Shown here one piece after another: positions 8,937-18,046 of a stretch of 64,000 nt of DNA. Both the position numbers and the translations under genes were made by a program. Numbering within the stretch: position 1 is the stretch's first letter; every line of letters begins with the position of its first letter. The notes under the pieces were generated by a model. The model saw nothing but the letters and a program-made list of their open reading frames with translations, ran no database searches and had not been told where the DNA came from. The DNA comes from Paenibacillus sp. 32352 (GTDB taxonomy: Bacteria; Bacillota; Bacilli; Paenibacillales; NBRC-103111), in assembly GCF_002042965.1 (NCBI RefSeq), contig NZ_MZNT01000004.1:124001-188000 (forward strand), in the 5' to 3' direction.

Positions 8937-10033
8937 CTTGCTTTTGCGGCTTTCGGCGGAAGATTGTTCATATAATCCAACGCTTCCTGCAAAGTGCCTA
9001 CAGGAACGACCTTCATGGATGTATGAATTTCCTCCGCCCGTTTGGCCGCATCTGAATAATTGTTAATGCGCTGTTTACCATCCGGAGTTACATAATCTTT
9101 CGGTGCAAAGAAAATTTCCGCCCCGGCCTTGTCGGCCGCGATAATCTTATGCTGAATCCCGCCGATTACCCCTACGGTTCCTTTCTCATCGATCGTTCCC
9201 GTTCCGGCAACCTTATAGCCTTTTGTGATATCCTCGGGGGTTAATTTGTTGATGATTTCCATGGTGAACATTAGCCCTGCCGACGGTCCGCCGATATCCC
9301 CCGCTTTAATGGTCACCTGCTTCGACTCATCGTTCGCCTTGACGCTCTGCACATTGGCAGGCACAACACCAAGCCCTACCCTGCGAACCTCCGGGCTGAC
9401 CCCCTCATCAGGCGGCAGTAAAGCCAGCTGTATGGATTGCGTCTTTTGCACCTTTTTCCGCTTGTAGGTGATGGAGACGGAGTCTCCTTCTTTTTTGCTT
9501 TTCAAAATGGTCTGCAGCTCTTCTTTAGTCTGAATCGGCGTATCGTCGACTTTGACGATGTAATCCCCCGGCTGAAGCACCTCATGCGCCGGAAAATCCT
9601 TAAAGACCTGCACGATAACAACACCATCCGTACTGATCCGGTAAGGGATGCCCAAATGGTGATAGGCGGCCTGTATAGCGCTTGACTGAGAGGAGAGCAT
9701 ATTGACCTCCTGCCTCTGTGAATATTCTTCCTCGGATTCGTTCTTTTGCAGCAGCTCTGTTTTCAAATGCAGTTCCTCGAACGGCCTGATGAAAGTCAGT
9801 AAATAGCTGAATACGGTAGCGTCGCTCACCCTGACGGTGGTCAGCATGAACGCGCCTTGCTCCTCATCGTTATTTTGATTCACATGAACCATAGGGCGAA
9901 TAACCTCAGCCGTACCGGCTGAAAAAATGAATAACGGAAGCGGCATAAAATATACGCCGTATACGAGTACAATGGCTATAAATACGGAAACGACGATTCT
10001 AGAAGCGCGTTTCAAATGTCTGGTGTCCTCCAT
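8933..10033 (-). CDS. sepM: SepM-like PDZ-Lon membrane protease (YlbL)
   Basis: Membrane-anchored serine protease; homologues process a competence peptide in streptococci and, as YlbL, help degrade the cell-division inhibitor YneA in Bacillus. It has 366 residues: one N-terminal transmembrane helix (about 12-30), a PDZ domain (about 125-205) and a Lon-type domain with the catalytic dyad Ser251 (GGPSAGLMF) and Lys296 (GGIQHKIIAADKAG). The ATG at 10033 follows GGGGGAGAAGG. It is divergent from ylbJ. Confidence 0.92.
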   Translation of the reverse strand: MEDTRHLKRASRIVVSVFIAIVLVYGVYFMPLPLFIFSAGTAEVIRPMVHVNQNNDEEQGAFMLTTVRVSDATVFSYLLTFIRPFEELHLKTELLQKNESEEEYSQRQEVNMLSSQSSAIQAAYHHLGIPYRISTDGVVIVQVFKDFPAHEVLQPGDYIVKVDDTPIQTKEELQTILKSKKEGDSVSITYKRKKVQKTQSIQLALLPPDEGVSPEVRRVGLGVVPANVQSVKANDESKQVTIKAGDIGGPSAGLMFTMEIINKLTPEDITKGYKVAGTGTIDEKGTVGVIGGIQHKIIAADKAGAEIFFAPKDYVTPDGKQRINNYSDAAKRAEEIHTSMKVVPVGTLQEALDYMNNLPPKAAKAS

Positions 10034-10165
10034 CCTTCTCCCCCTAAAGCCCGTATGACTGGCGCCTTCTATCGCAGGCGTTCTTTGTAGGGTTGACCTG
10101 CTTGGTCTAAACCATACGGACAAAGCGTAAACATGTACCATCCTACAAATCCGGAGTTGGTACTT

Positions 10166-12562
<2,397 letters not shown>

Positions 12563-12593
12563 TTGCTTCCACCTTCTACTGGATAGTAATGCT

Positions 12594-12623
12594 ATCGTAC
12601 CACAAACGTAAACTTTTGCACAA
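12594..12623 (-). promoter_or_regulatory. Probable promoter of rsmD-coaD
   Basis: On the minus strand TTGTGC (12618-12623), an 18-base spacer and TACGAT (12594-12599). The match is moderate (four of six in each box), but the placement 30-60 bases before rsmD is right. It overlaps the region from which the opposite-strand RNA must be started. Confidence 0.4.
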
Positions 12624-12654
12624 AATTTTCTGAATAACGTATAGATTTTTTGAA

Positions 12655-12796
12655 ATCTGTCTATCCTTATATCATCGACATCCGAAAATGTCGTAGACAA
12701 CCGCGGAGAAGACTTACGTTCCCCATAAGCTCTTCGTCCGGTTTCTCCTCTCCCATGAATGAGCCTCGTCGTGAGACGGGGCTCGATTTTTTTTTT
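12655..12796 (+). ncRNA. csfG: Structured small RNA with terminator, CsfG candidate
   Basis: The plus strand can fold into a hairpin pair (GTCTA/TAGAC, 12659/12694, enclosing CGACAT/ATGTCG) and a second compound stem (AACCG/CGGTT enclosing GAAGA/TCTTC and CTTA/TAAG) whose loop carries TTCCCC. A pyrimidine-rich single-stranded run, TTTCTCCTCTCCC, follows at about 12742-12754. It ends in a 10-bp terminator stem (GAGCCTCGTC / GACGGGGCTC, GTGA loop) plus a T-run of 10 (12761-12796). CsfG is a forespore-specific RNA known from the ylbG-ylbH gap of Bacillus, conserved in Paenibacillaceae as I recall; the position next to rsmD (ylbH) fits. The same region is the ylbH leader of RNA-motif surveys. No convincing sigma-F/G promoter was found; GTAAA...CTGAATA (12608-12636) is a weak candidate. 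Confidence 0.6.
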
Positions 12797-12802
12797 GGTC
12801 AA

Positions 12803-12848
12803 ACAAAAAAAATCCCTGTTTCGTCGATGGCAGCCGACAACAGGGATT
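12803..12848 (-). terminator. Minus-strand terminator without an obvious upstream gene
   Basis: On the minus strand the 10-bp stem AATCCCTGTT / AACAGGGATT encloses a second GTCG/CGAC stem and is followed by a run of eight T. No minus-strand gene lies upstream before the plus-strand SRAP gene. It may insulate rsmD and the small RNA from antisense transcription. The rest of the spacer up to 13043 is AT-rich and shows no gene. Confidence 0.7.
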
Positions 12849-13043
12849 AAACGTGATATATGTTGAATGTGGGATCAACACTATTGATTCTATAAGAATA
12901 AGGTTAATGAAAAATGAACCTAACCTTAAAAAAAGATGAAAATCCGCTGAAACTTTTTCCAATTCCGGTCCCTCACTTTCTAATCCGCATGATTCCGGAG
13001 AATAATGCAGATACTGGAAAGAAAACGAGAAGGAGTTCCCACC

Positions 13044-13706
13044 ATGTGCGACCGATTCAACCTGACTGCCGATTTGACCGAACTAAACGATCGCTACCGC
13101 TTATCCAAAACGATGTTTTACTATGCCAATGATCGCAGCTTGCGGCCTCAACAGCCGATTACCGCCATTACAGCCAAAGGAAACGAACGAATACTCGATG
13201 AATTTCGTTGGGGCCTGATGCCTTTCTGGGCACAAGACTCCGTGCTTGTCGACAGCGAAGCGATCTATGATAAAAGAGCCTTCGATCATTTGCTCAAGCG
13301 TCAGAGATGCATTATTCCGGCAAGCAGCTTCGACCGTGTCACCTCGTTAGGACGCAAAAAGGAACAGGTCCAACGTTATATGACCAATGATGGCCAAACA
13401 TTCGCAATGGCCGGGGTGTACGACGTGTGGTCGGGCTCCTTCGGAGAAGAGCTTCGAACTTGCTCCATCCTGATTAAAAGAATACAAAATAACGAAACCG
13501 GAAGTATGGAGACGGTCCCTTTTATTATGAATGAGGAGCAAGCCGATACATGGCTGGACACGGAATTATTCGATAAACCCGCTTTATATCGATGGATGAG
13601 AACTGTTGAGCTTCCTCCGCTTCGCCTGCTGCCCGATTCATGGCAGGATATGGCGGACTCACAGGATCAAGAGGATGGAGCTGCAGCGGCTCATGGTATA
13701 GGATAA
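13044..13706 (+). CDS. Divergent SRAP (SOS response-associated peptidase) family protein
   Basis: SRAP proteins (YedK/HMCES) crosslink to abasic sites in single-stranded DNA through Cys2. Here the start MCDRFNL keeps Cys2, and EFRWGLMPFWA and RQRCIIPASSF match the family core, in 220 residues. The other active-site residues look lost: the family NARAET motif reads DSEAIY, the ADGFYEW glutamate position reads ASSFDRV, and the conserved IHDRMP histidine region reads SMETVPF. The ATG at 13044 follows AAGGAG at eight bases. It is monocistronic, closed by a strong terminator. Likely a diverged paralogue with altered or lost crosslinking; that is inference. Confidence 0.75.
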   Translation: MCDRFNLTADLTELNDRYRLSKTMFYYANDRSLRPQQPITAITAKGNERILDEFRWGLMPFWAQDSVLVDSEAIYDKRAFDHLLKRQRCIIPASSFDRVTSLGRKKEQVQRYMTNDGQTFAMAGVYDVWSGSFGEELRTCSILIKRIQNNETGSMETVPFIMNEEQADTWLDTELFDKPALYRWMRTVELPPLRLLPDSWQDMADSQDQEDGAAAAHGIG

Positions 13707-13742
13707 TCAATAAAGACCCGCCAAAGCGGGTCTTTATTGATT
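13705..13742. terminator. Bidirectional terminator, 17-bp perfect stem
   Basis: AATCAATAAAGACCCGC and its exact complement are separated by a CAAA loop. The A- and T-rich outer arms give U-runs in both directions. It contains the stop codons of both the SRAP gene (plus) and the ECF sigma factor gene (minus). Confidence 0.9.
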
Positions 13743-14612
13743 ACGGAATCGTCCTAATTTATCGGGGTTTAGTATAAAATAGATGTCTTGTAAACGGTGG
13801 GATTCGGTAGCCGCACCAAAACATATAGCCATGCTCGGCTTCCCTTCCTTCACGATCAATACCCCGTAATCTCCATTGATTCGAACCTCGAGCAGTTCCC
13901 CTTCGAAGGAGCCTTTGCCTTGAATTCCTTCCAGAAATGCCTGGATACGATCCTTGCCCAAGATGGGATATAGGGCTGCCCGAACTTTTCCTCCGCCGTC
14001 GCTTATGAGTGCAGCCTGTTCTGTAAGCAGTTGGATTAAACCCGCGAAGTCTCCGGTTTTCACCCCGTTAAGGAATGCATGAACGAACGGCTCGCTGTTC
14101 TGCTCAGCGGTGGAGGCCGTATTGAGCTGGTCCTGATTCACTTTATGCTTTGCGCGGCTCACAATTTTTCTGCAGTTTGTCTCGGATTTGTCCATCATCT
14201 CGGCGATTTGCGCATAATCGTAATCCAGTACTTCCCTCAGCAGAAAAATCGCCCGTTCCACCGGCGAGAGCTGCTGGAGCATAACGAGAAGCGCGTAAGA
14301 GACCTTCTCTTTCCTTATGATCTGCTCCTCGGGATTATTCGCTTCTAGTTCGATATCCGGCTCTGGCAGCCAAGGTCCTGTGTAGACCTCGCGCTGCTTC
14401 CTGGATGACTTCAGGAGATTCAGACACCTATGAGTCACTGTCTTAATCAAATAAGCCTTAACGCTGAGAATGTCCTCCTCACGGACCCGCTGTAGAGCTA
14501 CAAATGCATCCTGTACGATATCTTCCGCGTCCGTGTAGGAACCCAGCATCCGGTAGGCAATCGACAGGAGCAGCTGCCGATGCTCAGTATAAGCATGTTC
14601 CCACTCAGTCAA
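13734..14612 (-). CDS. ECF41-type RNA polymerase sigma factor with SnoaL-like C-terminal domain
   Basis: Extracytoplasmic-function sigma factor. Sigma-2 (about 8-70) and sigma-4 (about 105-158) regions are followed by an NTF2/SnoaL-like domain (about 175-285). The hallmarks of group ECF41 are all present: WLPEP at 81-85 in the linker, DGGGK at 205-209 and NPDKL at 282-286 near the C-terminus; in this group the C-terminal domain replaces a separate anti-sigma factor. The start is TTG at 14612 with AGGAGG nine bases before. ECF41 genes usually sit beside a carboxymuconolactone decarboxylase, oxidoreductase or epimerase gene; none is here. It lies 34 bp after the DUF350 gene, likely the same transcript. 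Confidence 0.88.
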   Translation of the reverse strand: MTEWEHAYTEHRQLLLSIAYRMLGSYTDAEDIVQDAFVALQRVREEDILSVKAYLIKTVTHRCLNLLKSSRKQREVYTGPWLPEPDIELEANNPEEQIIRKEKVSYALLVMLQQLSPVERAIFLLREVLDYDYAQIAEMMDKSETNCRKIVSRAKHKVNQDQLNTASTAEQNSEPFVHAFLNGVKTGDFAGLIQLLTEQAALISDGGGKVRAALYPILGKDRIQAFLEGIQGKGSFEGELLEVRINGDYGVLIVKEGKPSMAICFGAATESHRLQDIYFILNPDKLGRFRNQ

Positions 14613-14646
14613 ACAGCCCCGCCTCCTATCGAATACATTCCATGAA

Positions 14647-15081
14647 TTAATAACTTATCAAAGACGCCAGCAGCAAGCCTGTAGCCACGCTGAGACAGAA
14701 TGAGAAAAGCCCGACCGAAGCGTTGCCTTTAGGAATTTCTGCTACGACTTTAAACGGCGTCAGGAGCTCGAAGATATAAAACACTATCACTTGAAACGCG
14801 ATTCCGATGAATCCCCATACGATCAAGTCAACCAAGCCGAGAGAATGATAGACGGCAGATGCCAATACCAGAGTTTGGCCGATGATTTTGCCGCCAAGAT
14901 CGTATGCGGCAGCCTTGGCCGCAGCCGCTTTGGAAGGGTCAGATAAATCTCCGCCTTCACGAATGAGCTTGAATTCGCTGTACGGCGTCGTAATTGTAAA
15001 AAGCAGAATGCCTATTCCCAATAAAGGCACCGTTACTCCCAAATAAATCAGAAAATTAAGTATGGAATCCCATTGTGTCAT
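14647..15081 (-). CDS. DUF350 (YjfL/UPF0719) inner-membrane protein
   Basis: A 144-residue membrane protein with four predicted helices (about 8-30, 65-83, 86-108 and 120-142). The family is typically encoded beside a glutathionylspermidine-synthase-like ATP-grasp protein, as here. Function unknown. Its start codon overlaps the stop of the ATP-grasp gene (ATGA), so the two are translationally coupled and probably act together. Confidence 0.85.
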   Translation of the reverse strand: MTQWDSILNFLIYLGVTVPLLGIGILLFTITTPYSEFKLIREGGDLSDPSKAAAAKAAAYDLGGKIIGQTLVLASAVYHSLGLVDLIVWGFIGIAFQVIVFYIFELLTPFKVVAEIPKGNASVGLFSFCLSVATGLLLASLISY

Positions 15082-16367
15082 GCTTTAGCTCCCCCTTTAT
15101 TCAACCCTGCCGGCAAATAATATGAAATATTGTTTGTAATATGCCCGCCTACTCTGGCGATGACCGCGGAAGGCTTGCCCGCAATAAGAAAGCAGCCCCA
15201 TAACAAACGGCCGTTCGTCGTCCCCTTCAACGTCTCCACCCGTACAGGCGGAAGTTCTATGTATTGCTGATACACCATCGGCTGATCCAAGTATTCGTCT
15301 TCCCCGTTTTCATCGAGCACGCTCCCTGCGGCATCTACAATCCTGACACCGCTTCCCTCTCTTCCGTATATCGGCTTGATGACATAGGAAATGGAAGTGT
15401 CTGAGAACCGGTTTTCCAAATAAGTCGGCAGCATATGGGCGGCGATGATCTCATGCTCCTCGTCCGTATAAAATTGGCCCGACTCGTGCAAATTCCAAAT
15501 AAGCGCTTGAAGCGCTTTGGTCTGAGCTGTAAAGCCTGACGGAGGATTGATGACGGCCAGCTTCTTCTCCGCTATCAGCCTAAGAACATGCTCACCGGTC
15601 GGGTATCCGTCTACATCTTTATCTTCCGCCAGCTTCTCCAGCGCATGGAGCCGATATAACACATCGACGGGTGTCATGTGATCGGAGTCATCGGATACCC
15701 ACATGCGTTCGTCCATCACACGCAGCTGGGAAAGCGGAACAAAAGAAGCGGGGAGTCCCGACTGTGCCAGTAAATACTTGGTTGTGCCAGCATCCTCCTC
15801 ATGCCAGTCGAGGGCACTGAAGAAGATGTGATCCAGCGGATATTGCGCTGAGCCGTAGGCTTTTATTGCTGCTTGAAAAGCCTCATACAGCATGCCCGAG
15901 CAGCCGGCGTTCGGATCCTCAGCTCCGTATGCCTGGCAAACAGCTCCGTTGACATGGAAGGCTTCTACGATCCCGGTAGGCGTATCGCTATTGAATTCAA
16001 GCATTTTAATCTGCCCGTTGTTGACGGCGAAATCGAACCTGCCGATAACGGTTGGCGATGGCATCGAATCAATGTGCTGCAATCGGACCGCATCGAAAGC
16101 CGCTGTCGGAATGCCGAGCCCGGTCAGAAGCCCTTCATCCGCCTGACTCACTATGTTAACCGTTTTGGCAAAGACACGCCCCAAGGCTTCTGCCGCTATC
16201 CTCATCTCATGAAGGACATCGCGGTCCAACGTATAGAGCCCGGCTAGTGCATATTCCTCCTCGTACATACAGTCCCAAGTAAAAATGCCTTCCTTCCTTA
16301 ACGGCTCATACAATGCTTCCCGCCGCTCAGGATAAGGCAGTCCGGTTATGTCTCTGTCTTTATTCAT
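15078..16367 (-). CDS. Glutathionylspermidine synthase-like ATP-grasp protein (YgiC/YjfC family)
   Basis: A 429-residue protein starting MNKDRDITGLPYPERREALY. Family members have the preATP-grasp and ATP-grasp folds of the synthetase half of glutathionylspermidine synthase and are predicted to form an amide bond, but substrates are unknown; glutathionylspermidine itself is not expected in this lineage. Visible segments include GRFDFAVNNGQIKMLEFNSD (ligand-binding acidic patch), FFSALDWHEED, and VIKPIYGREGSGVRIV with the conserved ATP-grasp lysine and glycine-rich loop. The ATG at 16367 has AGGGGGAC upstream. It is 16 bp after a Ser-rich lipoprotein and overlaps DUF350, an arrangement like ygiB-ygiC/yjfL sets. 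Confidence 0.85.
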   Translation of the reverse strand: MNKDRDITGLPYPERREALYEPLRKEGIFTWDCMYEEEYALAGLYTLDRDVLHEMRIAAEALGRVFAKTVNIVSQADEGLLTGLGIPTAAFDAVRLQHIDSMPSPTVIGRFDFAVNNGQIKMLEFNSDTPTGIVEAFHVNGAVCQAYGAEDPNAGCSGMLYEAFQAAIKAYGSAQYPLDHIFFSALDWHEEDAGTTKYLLAQSGLPASFVPLSQLRVMDERMWVSDDSDHMTPVDVLYRLHALEKLAEDKDVDGYPTGEHVLRLIAEKKLAVINPPSGFTAQTKALQALIWNLHESGQFYTDEEHEIIAAHMLPTYLENRFSDTSISYVIKPIYGREGSGVRIVDAAGSVLDENGEDEYLDQPMVYQQYIELPPVRVETLKGTTNGRLLWGCFLIAGKPSAVIARVGGHITNNISYYLPAGLNKGGAKA

Positions 16368-16383
16368 TACGTGTCCCCCTGCC

Positions 16384-16662
16384 TTAGCTAGAGCTGGAGC
16401 TGCTGCTGCTCCCAATGCCGCCATGTGAGGAGGAACCCTCCGATATGCCCGAGTTTCCCCCTGATGTACCTGACTTACTGGAACTCCCGCCAATGTATCC
16501 GCGTGAGCTTCCGCCGCTGCTGCCGCTTCCGTTATCACAATAACCATCACCATTTTGATCTACGCAGTTAGAATTCGCGGTTGTATTGGAACAACCGGAT
16601 GCAGCTATGAGAGCAGCGGTAACGAATAATGCTACCAGCTTATTTGATTTTCTATGTTCCAA
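16384..16662 (-). CDS. Small Ser/Gly-rich lipoprotein
   Basis: A 92-residue predicted lipoprotein: basic N-terminus, hydrophobic segment (about 9-20) and lipobox ASGC with Cys24. The mature part has a loop DQNGDGYCD (35-43) resembling an EF-hand/Excalibur calcium loop flanked by Cys33 and Cys42, followed by a Ser/Gly tail ending in eight serines. The start is TTG with AGGAGGAG five bases upstream. Position before the ATP-grasp gene matches YgiB-like (DUF1190) proteins in other bacteria, though sequence similarity is low. It may be the substrate or surface partner of the ATP-grasp enzyme; that is inference. Confidence 0.75.
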   Translation of the reverse strand: MEHRKSNKLVALFVTAALIAASGCSNTTANSNCVDQNGDGYCDNGSGSSGGSSRGYIGGSSSKSGTSGGNSGISEGSSSHGGIGSSSSSSSS

Positions 16663-16792
16663 TTGAACTCCTCCTAAAATGTTATTCCAGGCGCGATTCT
16701 AAAGTCGACATGAAATAACAAGTTCGCAAGTCTGCCGAGAGATGTCCTCCAAGGGATCAGACCGGAGTTTTCTTAAGCACATATGATAGGTT

Positions 16793-17248
16793 TTATGCTT
16801 CTTCGTCCGATTTGACTGCATAGTACACGAAGGTTGACCGGTCTTCATCAATCTCGACAGACGTCCGATACCACTCCTGTCCGTCGACGTACAAATAATT
16901 AGCGGTCAGATACAGCATCACATCCAGACTGTCCTCAAAATAATACGTATGCACCAGCCTGTAGTCGGTTGCCAATTCCTTGAATTCCCTAAGCTCCATG
17001 CTGAAGCCTGGCGCCGGGGATTGCGGCTTCGCCCAGGATTTTACCTGCTCATCCTCCGAAGGCTTGACATAAATAACATAGCATGAGTCCTCGATCGCGC
17101 ATGACGTTTTTTCATACACAGTTCCTTCTTTTACCAAATAATCGCATGCAAACCTCAAGGCCGTCTCATCGCGCTCTATATGATCGTAATAATATAGTAG
17201 CGGAAAATCTCCGCCTTCTTCATATAACCGATATTCCAAACGTGCCAC
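16793..17248 (-). CDS. Hypothetical protein, 151 residues
   Basis: I do not recognise this family. It is acidic and aromatic-rich with no signal peptide or membrane segment. It contains two similar-looking halves: FPLLYYYDHIERDETALRFA...CYVIYV and YRLVHTYYFEDSLDVMLYLT...TFVYYA, which suggests an internal duplication of a beta-rich unit of about 70 residues. The start is GTG at 17248 with AAAGGGG nine bases before. It is the first gene of a same-strand run leading through the lipoprotein, ATP-grasp, DUF350 and ECF41 genes, and its promoter carries a LexA-like box. Confidence 0.7.
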   Translation of the reverse strand: MARLEYRLYEEGGDFPLLYYYDHIERDETALRFACDYLVKEGTVYEKTSCAIEDSCYVIYVKPSEDEQVKSWAKPQSPAPGFSMELREFKELATDYRLVHTYYFEDSLDVMLYLTANYLYVDGQEWYRTSVEIDEDRSTFVYYAVKSDEEA

Positions 17249-17359
17249 CGTTAATTGCCCCTTTCCGACTTTGGATCTTTATGTAGAAGAACATAAATGT
17301 ATTACGCAGCTGCTCAAAAAAAGGTTACAGAGCCTCATTTTTGTTTGGACCCTTTTAAA

Positions 17360-17371
17360 GAACGTGCGTTC
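17360..17371. promoter_or_regulatory. LexA (DinR)-like operator
   Basis: GAACGTGCGTTC matches the Gram-positive SOS box core GAAC-RNRY-GTTY exactly; the outer bases are A and T rather than C and G. It lies over the predicted transcription start (about 17370) of the minus-strand promoter at 17377-17406. Repression by LexA is inference. Confidence 0.45.
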
Positions 17372-17376
17372 TATTC

Positions 17377-17406
17377 ATCATAGCACTGATTGTAACATTT
17401 TTACAA
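17377..17406 (-). promoter_or_regulatory. Promoter of the 151-residue hypothetical gene
   Basis: TTGTAA (minus strand, 17401-17406), an 18-base spacer and TATGAT (17377-17382) with an upstream TG (extended -10). It gives a leader of about 120 bases before the GTG start at 17248. Confidence 0.55.
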
Positions 17407-17423
17407 ACCATTTTTCTTGGAAG

Positions 17424-17463
17424 CAAAAAAAGAGCGCTCTTTCTCCCGCGGAGTCAAAGCGCT
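17424..17463 (-). terminator. Minus-strand terminator upstream of the Crp/Fnr gene
   Basis: The outer stem GAGCGCT / AGCGCTC encloses CTCC-GCG-GGAG and is followed by a run of seven T on the minus strand. The nearest minus-strand gene upstream is hmp, whose stop is at 18047, so this would end hmp transcripts that run antisense through the Crp/Fnr gene. Confidence 0.75.
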
Positions 17464-17484
17464 CAAGGAATGGAGGCCGCAAAA

Positions 17485-17513
17485 TGGACGACCACTCTTT
17501 CCCGTGATAATAT
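17485..17513 (+). promoter_or_regulatory. Possible promoter of the Crp/Fnr regulator
   Basis: TGGACG (17485-17490), a 17-base spacer and TAATAT (17508-17513). The implied start is very near the GGAGGTGA site, so the leader would be unusually short. Tentative. Confidence 0.35.
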
Positions 17514-17532
17514 ATTTTGGAGGTGAATTCGG

Positions 17533-18033
17533 ATGCTATTACATAAAGGCGAAATCTTGTTCAGACAAGGGGAAAGCGGACCCTTATTTCATATACGCAG
17601 CGGTTTGTTTAAAATCATGCGCGTTCATGAGGACGGCAGTCCCTTCCTCGTCAATATCGTGACTCCCGGCGAGACGATTCCTCATCATTCCTTAATCAGC
17701 CCTAAAGAATACCATGGTACGGCCATCGCCCTGATTACCAGTGAGGTAGAATTCATATCTCCCGATGAATGGTACACGGAGCTGGATGTGCATCCTGCAA
17801 AGTGCCGTGAGATCGCCCTGCAATTACAAAGCAAGCTGAGAATGATGCAGCAGCGAATTGACCATCTTACGCTGGTCACTCCTGCGGAAAAGCTGGAGAA
17901 GCTGGAACAATGGTTTGCTGAGTACATCTCCCCTATGTCCATAAAGGATATATTAACGCAAGAAGAAATAGCGCAATTACTCGGACTTCGGCGGGAAACG
18001 GTCAATCGCTTGTTTCGGGCTAAGCAAGGCTAA
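17533..18033 (+). CDS. Short Crp/Fnr-family transcriptional regulator
   Basis: A 166-residue regulator: a cyclic-nucleotide-binding-type beta roll (about 4-85), a long dimerisation helix (about 90-120) and a helix-turn-helix LTQEEIAQLLGLRRETVNRL (143-162). Family members usually have 210-240 residues; this one begins directly at the beta roll and ends four residues after the recognition helix, so the winged hairpin is missing. There is no cysteine cluster for an iron-sulfur centre (only one Cys, at about 90). GGAGGTGA precedes the ATG. It converges on hmp with 13 bp between stop codons; hmp has a Crp/Fnr-type operator, so it may regulate hmp. Confidence 0.85.
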   Translation: MLLHKGEILFRQGESGPLFHIRSGLFKIMRVHEDGSPFLVNIVTPGETIPHHSLISPKEYHGTAIALITSEVEFISPDEWYTELDVHPAKCREIALQLQSKLRMMQQRIDHLTLVTPAEKLEKLEQWFAEYISPMSIKDILTQEEIAQLLGLRRETVNRLFRAKQG

Positions 18034-18046
18034 CCCGATGGCTGTC

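Noticed and set aside
16663..16792. ECF-type promoter (GAACTT ... CGAC) before the lipoprotein gene
   Set aside because: Spacing of 14 from AAC to CGAC is shorter than known ECF promoters and the motif does not match ECF41.
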